A stretch of DNA of 64,000 nucleotides. Origin: Paenibacillus montaniterrae. GTDB lineage: Bacteria > Bacillota > Bacilli > Paenibacillales > Paenibacillaceae. Made by a program: the position numbers and the translations under genes. The stretch is from positions 61,303-125,302 of the forward strand of contig NZ_BOSE01000014.1 in the NCBI RefSeq assembly GCF_018403185.1, given 5' to 3'. The notes beneath the pieces were generated by a model. The model was not told the DNA's origin. It did not search any database and saw only the letters and a list, made by a program, of their open reading frames with translations. The stretch's first letter is position 1. Every line of letters starts with the position of its first letter. Positions 7,603 to 17,487 of the stretch are shown in pieces.

Positions 7603-9291
7603 CTATTTAATAAGCTCATACCATTCATTTACCTCTTCCGTAATTTGCGTGCCGCCAAGCTTATTCCAATCCTCTACAAATTTATCGAACGCATCAAGCG
7701 ACTCACCCATAATAATTTTCGTAAAGACTTCCTCCTCCATCGTCAGCAGCGTTGCGTTGCGCTCGACCATCGTTGGCGTCGCTGCACCGTAGAAGCCGTC
7801 CAATATATAGTTGTCCTTGTCTACATAAGCACCAATCACATCAAAGCTGCTCGGTGTGCCAAACACGCGCTCCGTTCCCCAGTTGCTAAGATCGCCTCCT
7901 CTAAACGCCAATGCACGCTCATAATAGCCCAGCTCCTCCGCATTCAACTCGGACGGGTCATTCTTATCCAGCGCTGCGGTAACCTTGTTATGCGCCGTTA
8001 AATTTTTCAGCGCCGGATCTGCCGCGATAAAGTTGTATAAAAATGTTGCAATGCCCGACTCGCTGTAGCCATAGCCTTCCTCTGGCTCCACATTCAGATC
8101 ATAGCCCTGCATCGACATATTGAGCAGCTTGAAAATCGCTTCCGGATGCTTCGTTTTCTTATTCACGACGTAGTACTTCTGAATCGGCATTTTCGCAATC
8201 GGCGTTGCTCTTACCTCATCGACCGACACAAGCTCAAACGCCTTCCATTCCGCAGCTGGATCGTTGTCAATATTGTTCTGAATGATCGACAGCGGCGCCG
8301 ACATCGAGCCATAGAACATTCCCACCTTGCCGCCTGCCACGCTTTCCGTTACTTTCGCGCGATCCTTAACGCCAAATTCGCGATCGATCATGCCATTGGC
8401 GTACAGCTTCTGCAAAGCCTCAAGCCCCTGCTTTACCTCCGGCTGAATACTGCCGTATACGAGCTGCCCGTCCTTTTCAATCCATTTGGTCGGGTAGGCA
8501 TGGTAGCCAGACATAAAGCCGGTAGTGCCGAAATGCGTATCTGTTAAAAAGGTTTTCGTAAATGCGATGCCGAATGTATCCTCCTGATTGTTTTGATCAG
8601 GATCATTTTTCGTAAATGCTTCTGCAATCGCCAGCACATCCTGCATCGTTTGCGGCTCATTCATGCCCAGATTAGCCAGCCAATCTGTCCGCACATAAAG
8701 AATCGGCAAGCCGTCAACAGCGGAAGAGGTATGCGGAATCGCCATTAGCTTGCCGCCAATTTTCGCCGTATTAAACGCTTTCATATCCTGCTCTAAAATA
8801 TCTTTCGCTACAGGTGACGCATATTGCTCATACAACTCCGTCAAGTCCAGGATCAAATCATTTTCCGTCAGCTCGGCCAGCTGCTGTGCTTCAACCCACA
8901 TTATATCCGGCAAATCTCCCGCAGCAATCGAGACGTTAAGCTTCTGCTTAAATTGCTCAAGCGGCACGGTCCACGTATATTTCAGCTTAATGCCAAGATC
9001 CTCCTCATAGGTTCTTGTATAAATGTTGTCCTCAATCGTATCGCCGTTTTCATATTGATACGTCGACTCAGTATAGCGCCAGCCTGTAATTTCAATTGGC
9101 GGATCGTACTTGGCATTAATATCAATCGCGGCTTGCCCAGCATTGTTCGCTTCCTCTGCATTGCCGGTTTGCGGCGCTGCTGTACTGCTTTCATTATTGG
9201 TCGTTGAGTTGTTGGAGCTGCAGGCCGTAATCAGCATCGCCAATACTAAGGTCAGCAGCAAAATCCCCTTCGTCCTTCTATGCTTTTTCAT
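7603..9291 (-). CDS. Extracellular solute-binding lipoprotein, LplA type
   Basis: A 562-residue secreted lipoprotein. The start at 9291 (MKKHRRTKG) has GGGAGG 8 nt upstream; a longer frame to 9387 lacks such a site. A lysine/arginine-rich N-terminus, a hydrophobic core and the lipobox LITAC give lipidated Cys24, followed by a Ser/Asn/Thr-rich linker. The body is a family 1-type binding protein that captures sugar outside the membrane and delivers it to the two permeases encoded next. It is much longer than MalE-type proteins, as is usual for LplA/YtcQ relatives. Confidence 0.9.
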   Translation of the reverse strand: MKKHRRTKGILLLTLVLAMLITACSSNNSTTNNESSTAAPQTGNAEEANNAGQAAIDINAKYDPPIEITGWRYTESTYQYENGDTIEDNIYTRTYEEDLGIKLKYTWTVPLEQFKQKLNVSIAAGDLPDIMWVEAQQLAELTENDLILDLTELYEQYASPVAKDILEQDMKAFNTAKIGGKLMAIPHTSSAVDGLPILYVRTDWLANLGMNEPQTMQDVLAIAEAFTKNDPDQNNQEDTFGIAFTKTFLTDTHFGTTGFMSGYHAYPTKWIEKDGQLVYGSIQPEVKQGLEALQKLYANGMIDREFGVKDRAKVTESVAGGKVGMFYGSMSAPLSIIQNNIDNDPAAEWKAFELVSVDEVRATPIAKMPIQKYYVVNKKTKHPEAIFKLLNMSMQGYDLNVEPEEGYGYSESGIATFLYNFIAADPALKNLTAHNKVTAALDKNDPSELNAEELGYYERALAFRGGDLSNWGTERVFGTPSSFDVIGAYVDKDNYILDGFYGAATPTMVERNATLLTMEEEVFTKIIMGESLDAFDKFVEDWNKLGGTQITEEVNEWYELIK

Positions 9292-9361
9292 TGAAACAAC
9301 CTCCCATTTTGATTCGCCAGGATAACTGTAACCAGCTCTAACTATCCTCCGTATATCAATG

Positions 9362-9375
9362 GTAAAACGCTTACA
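9362..9375 (+). promoter_or_regulatory. Candidate cre (CcpA) site before the binding-protein gene
   Basis: GTAAAACGCTTACA matches 12 of 14 positions of the cre consensus TGWAARCGYTWNCW and lies about 70 bp upstream of the lipoprotein start. The position fits carbon catabolite control of sugar uptake. The first two consensus bases are missing. Confidence 0.35.
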
Positions 9376-9420
9376 AAACGTTCTCAATATTCTTCGATTT
9401 ACATTCTGATCAGCTGTTGA

Positions 9421-11082
9421 CTAGCTCAAAATCGTGATGCGGTAATCCTGAGGCGTCATGCCGGTAAGCCTTTTGAAAAATCTCGTAAAGTTGGTCGCGC
9501 TAGCATAACCAACACGTTCGCCGACTTCTTGGATTTTCATATCCGGCTTGGCAAGCAGCTGCTTGGCTCTTTCAATGCGCGCAGCGACGATGAAGTCAGA
9601 CAGGTTAATGCTCGTCACTTGTTTAAATAGTCTCGATAAATAGGAGGCGTTGAAATAAAACGTCTCTGCCAAGTAAATCAGCGATAATTTGTCCGAATCA
9701 TGCAAATGCTCAAAAACATATTGCTGCAGCTTGGCAATAACGAGCACCGCTCTTTCCTCCTCTGCTTGATGCTGCATCGCCAGTAAATGCTCGCCAAGCT
9801 CCTGCAAATAAGCAGCTGCTTCTGTCCGCGACTCATGCGCCTGGGCATTCAGCAAGCGTTGGAAGCGAACCTTCTCGGAAATTTGCTCTAGCAAATTCCA
9901 GCGATTGATATAGGAGAAGAAGATCAAGGCAACCGACAAATAAATTTCCTCAGCAATATGGTCTGCGCCGGCCTGTTCAAACTGCTCCATGATTTCACCC
10001 AACAGCTTAAAGAAAGCGTCAGCCTGCCCATTGTGCAGAGCGGCCTGCAGCTGCTCTAGCTTGAGCGCCTTCACCTGGTTTTTGTGCATCAGCTGCTGCT
10101 GCTCGGCATTTACCATATCCGTGCTCATAATGAGCTGCGTATCATGGGCGCCAATCCGATACTGAAACAGCAGACTAAGCTGCTCATACCGCTCTGCAAG
10201 CTGGCGCCACTCGATAAAGCTATGGTCAATAACGAAGGAAACATCGGCTTCGGCTTCCCGCTGAAACGTTTGCTGTAGCTGATCCAGATGCCCGTGCAGA
10301 AGCTCCTTCAGCTCGGTACAAAGCTGCTCCTGCTTGTTAGCTGTATCAAGCAAAGCAGCAGGCTGAGGCTGAATCAGCCAAATCAAGATCGGCTCGTTGA
10401 TGACGAGCAGGCTGTTTATAGCAAACTCATCGAAATACGTGCCTGCAATCCATTCCAAGCGATGAAATTGCCGCGATCTTTCCGCATAGTTTAACGGCCG
10501 CGGCATTTGCTTCACCTTGCCGAGCAGCAGCAGGACGGGCTCGTTTGCCTGCAATGCGATATTCAGTTCAGCAAAAACGGCTGGCGTCAGCTCCTCGTGA
10601 TGGATTCTCTCCTTGATCACATTGATTAGCAACTGCTGACGCAATGCATGCAGCCTTTTCGCCTGCTGCTCCTGCACATAATGCAGCATATCCTCAGAAT
10701 GAAATTGCTGCTCCGTATCCTCAATTGCAAATTTTATCGTGTCAATCACTTTATCGTAGCCTTCCGTTTTTAGAATATAGCTGACGCGCTCATGCTGAAT
10801 GGCGTCGTACACATAATCAAAATCATGATGACCGGTTAAAAACACAATTCGGCACTTCGGCCACTTCGCTCGCAAATACTGAGCCAGCTGCAGTCCGTTC
10901 ATGCCCGGCATCTGAATGTCGGTCAGCAATATATCGAATCTTGTTCGATTAATCAGCTCCAGCGCCTCCTGGCTGGAATAGCATTTATAGATGTCGAGCT
11001 CGAACTGTTCAACTCTGGTTAATATTTCATACAAGCCATCTGTTATAATCGCTTCATCATCGACAATTAATAACCGATACAT
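9421..11082 (-). CDS. YesN-type response regulator with AraC output domain
   Basis: A 553-residue protein. An N-terminal receiver domain has acidic DDE at 8-10 and phosphoacceptor Asp55 in LLTDIQMPG. A long central helical region follows, then a C-terminal AraC/XylS double helix-turn-helix of about 100 residues (LSRLFKQVTSINLSDF and YASATNFTRFFKRLTG). It should activate the sugar importer encoded directly downstream when phosphorylated by the YesM-like kinase, whose gene ends 2 bp before this start. This kinase-regulator-transporter order is standard in Paenibacillus. Confidence 0.9.
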   Translation of the reverse strand: MYRLLIVDDEAIITDGLYEILTRVEQFELDIYKCYSSQEALELINRTRFDILLTDIQMPGMNGLQLAQYLRAKWPKCRIVFLTGHHDFDYVYDAIQHERVSYILKTEGYDKVIDTIKFAIEDTEQQFHSEDMLHYVQEQQAKRLHALRQQLLINVIKERIHHEELTPAVFAELNIALQANEPVLLLLGKVKQMPRPLNYAERSRQFHRLEWIAGTYFDEFAINSLLVINEPILIWLIQPQPAALLDTANKQEQLCTELKELLHGHLDQLQQTFQREAEADVSFVIDHSFIEWRQLAERYEQLSLLFQYRIGAHDTQLIMSTDMVNAEQQQLMHKNQVKALKLEQLQAALHNGQADAFFKLLGEIMEQFEQAGADHIAEEIYLSVALIFFSYINRWNLLEQISEKVRFQRLLNAQAHESRTEAAAYLQELGEHLLAMQHQAEEERAVLVIAKLQQYVFEHLHDSDKLSLIYLAETFYFNASYLSRLFKQVTSINLSDFIVAARIERAKQLLAKPDMKIQEVGERVGYASATNFTRFFKRLTGMTPQDYRITILS

Positions 11083-11084
11083 CG

Positions 11085-12812
11085 CTATTCCTCCCTATTT
11101 TGTATGGTGATGACTGCCTTCAGCCCATTCCATTCGTTACGTTCAAAATGAAGCCCGCTCGGCTCTCCAAACATTAGTCTGATCCTCTGATGAATATTGA
11201 GAATCCCCGTCGTTTCCAGCACATCGCTGCGAATCAGCATGCGATTCAGCGATTCAATTTTGCCGTCGTCAAGCTCATCGCCATTATCATCCACACTGAC
11301 ACGAACTCCGTTGACATACTTGGCGAATTTCACCCTTAACCTTCCTTGCGCTGTTTTCTTCTCAATCGCATGCTTGAATGCATTTTCAATTAACGGCTGC
11401 AAAATAAGCCGCGGCACCATCACTTCACCCGTATGCTCTGGCAGCTCGCCAAACTCGATTTGCACGCGATTGGCAAAACGCAGCCCTTGAATTTCCGCAT
11501 AAATTTTTGCATGCTGCACCTCTTTCGCCAGCGTTACATTGTCGGCACTATTGCGCGTTATAAACTGAAAATACTCGCCAAGCTGCAGTGTAAAGCGCTC
11601 CAGCTGCTCATTATCCCCGAGCCGAGCCATCGTATTAAGAATAAAGAAGCTGTTGTACAAAAAATGAGGGTTGATTTGCGATTGCAAATGCTTCAGCTCC
11701 GCTTTCTGCATTAAAATTTGCTGCTTATATACTTCGTCTATGAGCGCTTGAAGATTTTCCAGCATATCATTGAAGCGATTGTAAATATAATGAAACTCGT
11801 CATGGCTGTCATGATGAACTCTTACCTTCATATCGCCCGTTTCCGCTTTGCGGAACGCCTTGACCAGCTTTTCAAGCGGCTTATGGATATATTGGAACAG
11901 AAAAAGAGCATAAATCATTAGAATGACCACCGACGTCAGCGCCAATATAACAAAATAGGCTTTAAATTTGGCTAGCGGTGAAAACACGGTCGATTCAGGA
12001 ATATATTTGATCAGGCTGGCGTTGAAAAATGTAGAGCGCTGATACACCGTCAACAGCTTTTCACCGTTGTTAACGACAACGCTGCTGCCTGAGCTAGCTT
12101 CCAGCTTGGAAACAGCAGAAATGATCGACTCCACATCGACAGCATCTGGATTCGTATGCAGAGTGAGCGATTCACTATCGTAAATGACGCCTTCGCCAGC
12201 TGAGGCTTTCATCGCATCCAACGTTTTTTGCAGCTTGGATACAGAAAACTCCACGCATAAAAGCATCGTTAGATTTCTTTTGCTGTTTGGCGATAAAAAG
12301 GGGTAGCCTATGGCTAAATATTGACTATTCTCGTACAGAAATACAGGGGAATTGAGATCGTATTGCAAGCCTTTAATTGCATTAAACTGCTCCATATCCA
12401 GCTCGTTAATCGATAAAGCTGAAATGTTTTTTTCAATAGCAGGGATATAGGCGTAAACATCGTGAATGTAGCTGCTGCTATTGCGAATTGCGTTCAGGCG
12501 ATGCTGCAAGCGCAAAGTGCGCTGCATTTTTTCAATTTCATTCATCGATTCTGAAATATTGGCTAACGCATTTAAATCACGATCTGTTAGCGCATCGTAC
12601 AGCAAGCTTTGCACGCGTTGAAAATCTGTCTCCATATCGCTGATCGAGGTACTTACCTGATAAATCATTGAATCCGAAATTTCCTGGCTTAGCGTTTGCA
12701 GCCCCCATTGATAAATGACGATGCACAAGGAATAAATCGGGATCAAAATTGTCAATAGCGAAAGCACGACCTTCCGGTAAGCGGTTTGGCCCCAAATGCG
12801 CCTTATGATCAT
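11085..12812 (-). CDS. YesM-type sensor histidine kinase
   Basis: A 575-residue membrane sensor. TM1 is near residues 17-37, an extracellular dCache-like sensing region spans about 40-280, and TM2 is near 284-308. A HAMP linker follows (about 308-360), then a His_kinase domain with phosphoacceptor His383 in INPHFLYNS. The C-terminal ATPase domain has LIENAFKHA (N box) and DNGDE. AAGGAGGAGG precedes the ATG at 12812. It probably senses the extracellular sugar, alone or with the lipoprotein, and phosphorylates the adjacent regulator. Confidence 0.9.
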   Translation of the reverse strand: MIIRRIWGQTAYRKVVLSLLTILIPIYSLCIVIYQWGLQTLSQEISDSMIYQVSTSISDMETDFQRVQSLLYDALTDRDLNALANISESMNEIEKMQRTLRLQHRLNAIRNSSSYIHDVYAYIPAIEKNISALSINELDMEQFNAIKGLQYDLNSPVFLYENSQYLAIGYPFLSPNSKRNLTMLLCVEFSVSKLQKTLDAMKASAGEGVIYDSESLTLHTNPDAVDVESIISAVSKLEASSGSSVVVNNGEKLLTVYQRSTFFNASLIKYIPESTVFSPLAKFKAYFVILALTSVVILMIYALFLFQYIHKPLEKLVKAFRKAETGDMKVRVHHDSHDEFHYIYNRFNDMLENLQALIDEVYKQQILMQKAELKHLQSQINPHFLYNSFFILNTMARLGDNEQLERFTLQLGEYFQFITRNSADNVTLAKEVQHAKIYAEIQGLRFANRVQIEFGELPEHTGEVMVPRLILQPLIENAFKHAIEKKTAQGRLRVKFAKYVNGVRVSVDDNGDELDDGKIESLNRMLIRSDVLETTGILNIHQRIRLMFGEPSGLHFERNEWNGLKAVITIQNREE

Positions 12813-12837
12813 GCGTATCCTCCTCCTTACGTTTTTT

Positions 12838-12851
12838 TGAAAGCGATTTCA
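12838..12851 (+). promoter_or_regulatory. Candidate cre (CcpA) site before the kinase gene
   Basis: TGAAAGCGATTTCA matches 13 of 14 positions of TGWAARCGYTWNCW and is nearly palindromic. It lies 26 bp upstream of the start of the sensor kinase, in the leader region of the whole sugar-uptake operon. A CcpA roadblock or promoter overlap would repress the operon when preferred carbon is present. Confidence 0.5.
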
Positions 12852-13041
12852 TTTCACTGCAAGAAGCAGCGAAGCAACAGCAGCAGCCTCCTGAGGAAAA
12901 GCTGGCTGAACCATCGTGCAGCACTATCATATCAAAATTTGCTGTCATCTCTGTTTCAATATTTTTGTATCCTGCATATCATTTTTTCGGCTGTTTTGCT
13001 CACCCCATTTGCACGAGGGTAGAGCATCTTTTGCTTGTTTC

Positions 13042-13050
13042 TGTTATAAT
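13042..13050 (+). promoter_or_regulatory. Extended -10 promoter of brnQ
   Basis: TGTTATAAT is a perfect TGnTATAAT extended -10 element, 58 bp before the brnQ start. No good -35 is present 17 bp upstream, which is normal for this promoter class. Confidence 0.5.
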
Positions 13051-13107
13051 AGCTCTGTTTGCTCAATGTTTATCAGCCGAGAATTTACACATCAGGAGAA
13101 ATGTACG

Positions 13108-14433
13108 ATGAATAAAACTATATCGACGAAGGACACCGTCATTATCGGTCTTATGCTATTTGCTTTATTTTTTGGAGCTGGCAACCTGGTGTTTCCCGTC
13201 ATGCTAGGACAATCCGCAGGGACAGAGGTTTGGCTCGCCAACCTTGGTTTTTTGCTTACAGGCGTAGGGCTGCCGCTGCTTGGCGTAATCGCCTTCAGCT
13301 TCTCAGGAAAGCCAGACCTGCTTTCCTTGACTCAGCGTGTGCATCCGCTGTTCGCGCTCGTATTTACTACCACACTTTATTTAACAATCGGCCCGCTATT
13401 TGCGATGCCTCGTACGGGCAGCGTGTCCTATGAGATCGGCATCAAGCCATATATTTCTGACCAGAGCAGCGCTGCTGCATTGCTTATCTTTACCGTATTA
13501 TTTTTCGGGCTGACCTGCTTTCTTTCGCTCAACCCTTCTAAAATGATTGATATTGTCGGCAAGCTGCTTACACCGCTGCTTATTGCGTTTATTGCCATCT
13601 TATCGGCCGTCGCCTTGCTTTACCCGCTTGGCATGCCGCAAGCAGCGCAGGGGGAGTATGTAACTGACGCGCTGTTTATCGGGTTTCAGGAAGGTTATTT
13701 GACGATGGACGCGCTGGCGGCTTTCGTATTTGGCATCATTGTCATCAATGCGATTAAAGACAAGGGCGCTCATTCGAAAAAGCATTTGCTGCTAACGGGC
13801 GTGAAGTCCGCGCTACTCGCAGCAGCCGTGCTCGCTGTCATTTACAGTGCGCTTGCTTATATTGGAGCTGCCAGCGTAGAGCAATTTGGCTACTTGAGCA
13901 ACGGCGGTGAGGCGCTGGCGTTAATTTCACAGCATTATTTCGGGGTATATGGCGGGGTATTTCTCGGAATCATTGTATTGCTGGCCTGCTTAACGACCAG
14001 CATCGGTTTAACAACCGCCTGCTCAAGCTATCTTCATAAGCTTATGCCTCGCGTATCGTATAAAAGCTATGCCGTGCTGCTTTCGATTGTGAGCGCACTG
14101 CTTGCCAATGTTGGCTTGAACGAGCTGATCCAAATTTCAGTTCCAGTGCTGACCACAATCTATCCGCTGGCGATCGTGCTTATGTTTTTGACGTTTGTGC
14201 ATCCGCTATTTAAAGGAAAGAAGCAGGTCTATTGGTTCAGCCTTTCGCTTACCTTTCTTGTCAGTCTGATCGAGGGCTTGTCTGCTTCCAGGCTGAAAAT
14301 AGCTTCTATTCATGAGCTGTACATCGACATTTTGCCGCTGTATGATGTTGGCCTGGGCTGGATCATTCCAGCAGCAATCGGTGCGATGCTCGGGCTGATC
14401 TGGCCCTCGACCAAACGGCCTACTCAAATATGA
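13108..14433 (+). CDS. brnQ: Branched-chain amino acid:cation symporter BrnQ
   Basis: A 441-residue integral membrane protein of the LIVCS family with about 12 hydrophobic segments. The N-terminal signature FALFFGAGNLVFPVMLGQ is diagnostic. It imports Leu, Ile and Val with Na+ or H+. The ATG at 13108 follows AGGAG by 9 nt; the open frame extends further upstream but without translation signals. The gene is monocistronic and convergent with the reductase gene 34 bp downstream. I found no T-box in the leader. Confidence 0.92.
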   Translation: MNKTISTKDTVIIGLMLFALFFGAGNLVFPVMLGQSAGTEVWLANLGFLLTGVGLPLLGVIAFSFSGKPDLLSLTQRVHPLFALVFTTTLYLTIGPLFAMPRTGSVSYEIGIKPYISDQSSAAALLIFTVLFFGLTCFLSLNPSKMIDIVGKLLTPLLIAFIAILSAVALLYPLGMPQAAQGEYVTDALFIGFQEGYLTMDALAAFVFGIIVINAIKDKGAHSKKHLLLTGVKSALLAAAVLAVIYSALAYIGAASVEQFGYLSNGGEALALISQHYFGVYGGVFLGIIVLLACLTTSIGLTTACSSYLHKLMPRVSYKSYAVLLSIVSALLANVGLNELIQISVPVLTTIYPLAIVLMFLTFVHPLFKGKKQVYWFSLSLTFLVSLIEGLSASRLKIASIHELYIDILPLYDVGLGWIIPAAIGAMLGLIWPSTKRPTQI

Positions 14434-14467
14434 CGGCCTACTCGAATATAATGAAATATCGTTCCAG

Positions 14468-15478
14468 CTACTCTGGACGAATCGCTACAAGAATTCTGCC
14501 TTGCGTGCGAGCTTGCAAAATATCGGCCAATGCCTCTGGCAGCTGCTGCAGTCCGATCTCACGATCTACAAGCAGCTCAAAGCTTGCTGGCCGCAAGTCA
14601 CTGCCGATTCTTTCCCATAAATGCTGCCGTTTTTCTGCAGGATAAAGCACAGAGTCAATACCAAGCAAATTCACACCTCGCAATATAAACGGCATTACGC
14701 TTGCTGCAAACTGGCTGCCGCCAGTCAAGCCGCTTAGTGCCACACTGCCGCCATAGGCGATTTTACTCAAAATAATGCTTAATCCTGGGCCGCCAACCGA
14801 GTCAATCGCTCCCTGCCAGCTCGCGGACTGCAGCGGCTTACCCTGCTCGAAGGCGTCGCTAATGCGCGGGATAATTTGGCTGGCGCCTAGCTGCTTCAAG
14901 TAATCAGCAGCCACTTCATGGCGCCCGGTGCTGGCAACGACCGGATAGCCTTTAGCAGCAAGCATGGCAATCGCATGACCGCCTACTCCGCCCGTTGCCC
15001 CTGTAACGAGCACCTCGCCTTTTTCCGGCGCTGCCCCCTGACGCTCAAGCTGCTCAATCGAAATCGCAGCAGTCAGCCCAGCTGTGCCGACAATCATCGC
15101 TTCTCTTAACGACAAGCTGGCAGGCAGCGGTGTAAGCCAATCTGCCGGCATGCGGGCAATTTCGCTAAATCCGCCAAAATGTGTGACGCCTAAGCCAAAG
15201 CCTGTCGCCAGCACCTTTTGCCCTTCAGTAAACCGAGCATCGCTCGACTGCAGCACCGTTCCAGCCAAATCAATCCCCGGCACAAATGGGTACTGCTTGA
15301 CGATTTTGCCGTCAGGCGCGCCAGCCAGCCCATCCTTGTAATTGACGCCCGAGTAAGCAACCTGAACGACAACCTCGCCTGGTGGCAGCTCCTCCAGACT
15401 TAACTGCTTTACCTCTGTTGTAAACTGCTCCGTCTGATTGACGACAAGCGCATTGAAGCTGCTATATTGCTTTCCCAT
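14468..15478 (-). CDS. Zinc-independent quinone oxidoreductase, YhdH/AcuI type
   Basis: A 336-residue medium-chain dehydrogenase/reductase. The N-terminal half has the GroES-like fold with SGVNYKDGLAG and PGIDLAGTV, motifs of the YhdH/YhfP (acrylyl-CoA reductase) group. The NADPH-binding motif VTGATGGVGGHAIAMLA follows in the middle. Catalytic zinc ligands of alcohol dehydrogenases are absent. The ATG at 15478 is preceded by GGAGGAG; the longer frame upstream has no support. It is divergent from the IclR regulator and aldo/keto reductase genes. The physiological substrate is not known from context. Confidence 0.88.
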   Translation of the reverse strand: MGKQYSSFNALVVNQTEQFTTEVKQLSLEELPPGEVVVQVAYSGVNYKDGLAGAPDGKIVKQYPFVPGIDLAGTVLQSSDARFTEGQKVLATGFGLGVTHFGGFSEIARMPADWLTPLPASLSLREAMIVGTAGLTAAISIEQLERQGAAPEKGEVLVTGATGGVGGHAIAMLAAKGYPVVASTGRHEVAADYLKQLGASQIIPRISDAFEQGKPLQSASWQGAIDSVGGPGLSIILSKIAYGGSVALSGLTGGSQFAASVMPFILRGVNLLGIDSVLYPAEKRQHLWERIGSDLRPASFELLVDREIGLQQLPEALADILQARTQGRILVAIRPE

Positions 15479-15688
15479 GCTTTTCTCCTCCTCTATCGCT
15501 ATTCCGATTACTGTTGAACTATGTCTCTCTTTATTATAGCCCATATCGCCAAGCCTGCAGCAAATGGGTGGATCACATGAGCATGCCTGAAGATCATGCA
15601 GAAAAATTTCATAATGCGAAACAAAATGAGCTTTCATTGATCATCAATACAAAATCTTTTAAACTTGTAGTGAACCGAGGTGATCTTC

Positions 15689-16429
15689 ATGTCCGGATAT
15701 GAGATTTCCAGTTTGAAAAAGGGGCTTGAGATCGTGGAGTTGCTGCGTGAAAAGCACCGTATGTCGTTAACTGCAATAGCAGCAGCATTAGAGATGAATA
15801 AAACAACGGCATTTCGCTTGCTGTATACATTAGAGGAAGCGAGTTACGTTGTGAAAATGGACAAGCTCTACGAGTTGCACCCGCGCCTCTCTCTGAATTC
15901 TACCTCTGAGAAGCGCTCTTCAGAATGGCATGTCTCACATATTTTGCACAAACTGGGAGCGAGTACAAGCAGAAATGTTTATGCGGGCATATTAAGCGAG
16001 AACAGTCTGCTTGTCCATCATGTTTATGTTGCGAATCAAAATGAAGCAGCATGCAGAATAAGCACACTAGCCCCTGCGCACCAAAGCGCTTTAGGAAAAG
16101 CGATTCTGGCCCACTTAAAACCGGCCGCACGGCTCAAGCTGCTGTCACAGCTTGCCTCGGATGCATCAGAAGCAATCGATTGGGACCTATACCTTCGTCA
16201 TCTGGATGTCGTCAAACAGCAAAATTATGCAGTTGACTACGAGGATATTCGCGCTGGCCTACACTGTATAGCGGCGCCAGTGTTCAAAGCGGGCGAAGTG
16301 TGCGGAGCAATCTCGATTTCAGATTCTTCCGAAAATATGCCTAAAAGAATCATTAGAGGCTTAACTCGACAGTTGATCGAGGCAAGCCAAAAATTGTCAA
16401 TAGAATTCAATCGCGGTGTAAACCAGTAG
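15689..16429 (+). CDS. IclR-family transcriptional regulator
   Basis: A 246-residue DNA-binding protein. The N-terminal winged helix-turn-helix spans roughly residues 5-65 (LTAIAAALEMNKTTAFRLLYTLE). The C-terminal IclR effector domain includes APAHQSALGKAILAHL and AGLHCIAAPVF. The ATG at 15689 has GAGG 8 nt upstream. It is divergent from the AcuI-type reductase and 33 bp upstream of the aldo/keto reductase, so it probably controls one or both. The effector is unknown. Confidence 0.9.
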   Translation: MSGYEISSLKKGLEIVELLREKHRMSLTAIAAALEMNKTTAFRLLYTLEEASYVVKMDKLYELHPRLSLNSTSEKRSSEWHVSHILHKLGASTSRNVYAGILSENSLLVHHVYVANQNEAACRISTLAPAHQSALGKAILAHLKPAARLKLLSQLASDASEAIDWDLYLRHLDVVKQQNYAVDYEDIRAGLHCIAAPVFKAGEVCGAISISDSSENMPKRIIRGLTRQLIEASQKLSIEFNRGVNQ

Positions 16430-16462
16430 CTTTGCAAAACAAGAGAGAAAGAAGGTTGACTT

Positions 16463-17398
16463 ATGTCCAATCAAATTAAACTTGGAAAATCTGATGTTTA
16501 TGTTCATCCAATCGGGCTTGGCACTAACGCGGTAGGCGGCCACAATCTATATCCAAATACAGATGAAGCGGCAGGCAAAAAGCTCGTTCACACTGCTTTG
16601 GAAAATGGCATTACAATGCTTGATACGGCATTTATGTACGGGCTGGGGCGCTCAGAGGAATTGATTGGTGAGGTGATCAAGGAGCGAGGCAATCGCTCAG
16701 ATGTGGTCATTGCCACAAAGGTCGCACATAAATTTGTCGATGATCAAATGGTGCTGGACAACTCGCCTGCTTTCCTGCGAGATGAAGTAGAGAAGAGCCT
16801 TCAACGCTTGCAAACCGACTATATCGATTTGCTTTACATTCATTACCCTGATCAGAATACCCCTAAAGCTGAAGCAGTAGGCGCACTAAAACGGCTGAAG
16901 GATGAGGGCAAAATTCGCGCTATCGGCTTGTCCAACTTTACTCCTGCACAATTGAAAGAAGCTAATCATGACGGATATGTGGACGTGTTTCAAGGCGAAT
17001 ACCATCTTCTCAATCGGCAAGCTGAAAAAACGTATTTCCCATATACCATTCAGCATCAAATCACCTATATACCGTATTTCCCTTTGGCATCTGGACTTCT
17101 CTCGGGCAAATATACTGCTGAATCGAGCTTCAACGATTTTCGTTCAAGCCTGCCTTACTTTCAAGCTGATGCCTTTATTAAAAATTTGGAAAAGGTCGAG
17201 CAGCTTCGCAAAATTGCTAGCGCGAAACAAGCGGAGATTGCGCATATCGTGCTCGCTTGGTACTTGACGCAAGAAGCGATTGACGTGCTGATTCCAGGCG
17301 CTAAAAATGCGGAGCAGGTGATTCATAATTTGAAGACTCTCGATATTCGCTTGACAACGGAGGAAGTAGCGGAAATTGATCTCATTTTCAAAGCATGA
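16463..17398 (+). CDS. Aldo/keto reductase
   Basis: A 311-residue (beta/alpha)8 NADPH-dependent oxidoreductase. The catalytic tetrad is visible: Asp in TMLDTAFMYG, the Tyr of MYG, Lys in VIATKVAHK and His in LYIHYPDQ. The C-terminal NADP-binding signature IPGAKNAEQV is present. The start at 16463 follows GAAGG. It is very likely cotranscribed with the IclR regulator and ends at a strong hairpin. The closest functional group is the YhdN/general stress type; substrate unknown. Confidence 0.9.
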   Translation: MSNQIKLGKSDVYVHPIGLGTNAVGGHNLYPNTDEAAGKKLVHTALENGITMLDTAFMYGLGRSEELIGEVIKERGNRSDVVIATKVAHKFVDDQMVLDNSPAFLRDEVEKSLQRLQTDYIDLLYIHYPDQNTPKAEAVGALKRLKDEGKIRAIGLSNFTPAQLKEANHDGYVDVFQGEYHLLNRQAEKTYFPYTIQHQITYIPYFPLASGLLSGKYTAESSFNDFRSSLPYFQADAFIKNLEKVEQLRKIASAKQAEIAHIVLAWYLTQEAIDVLIPGAKNAEQVIHNLKTLDIRLTTEEVAEIDLIFKA

Positions 17399-17422
17399 TT
17401 GATCTAACATTGCACAGTTAAC

Positions 17423-17480
17423 GAGAGCCCTGACGTCGCTACACGCCTTATGCGGCACTAGCGTCAGGGCTTCTCATTTT
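17423..17480 (+). terminator. Terminator between convergent genes
   Basis: GAGAGCCCTGACG (17423-17435) pairs with CGTCAGGGCTTCTC (17462-17475), followed by ATTTT. It closes the iclR-aldo/keto reductase operon and may also serve the convergent MFS gene ending at 17488. Confidence 0.75.
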
Positions 17481-17487
17481 AAAGAAT

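Noticed and set aside
13022..13107. T-box riboswitch upstream of brnQ
   Set aside because: The transcript leader from the extended -10 promoter is only ~50 nt and lacks the conserved T-box sequence.
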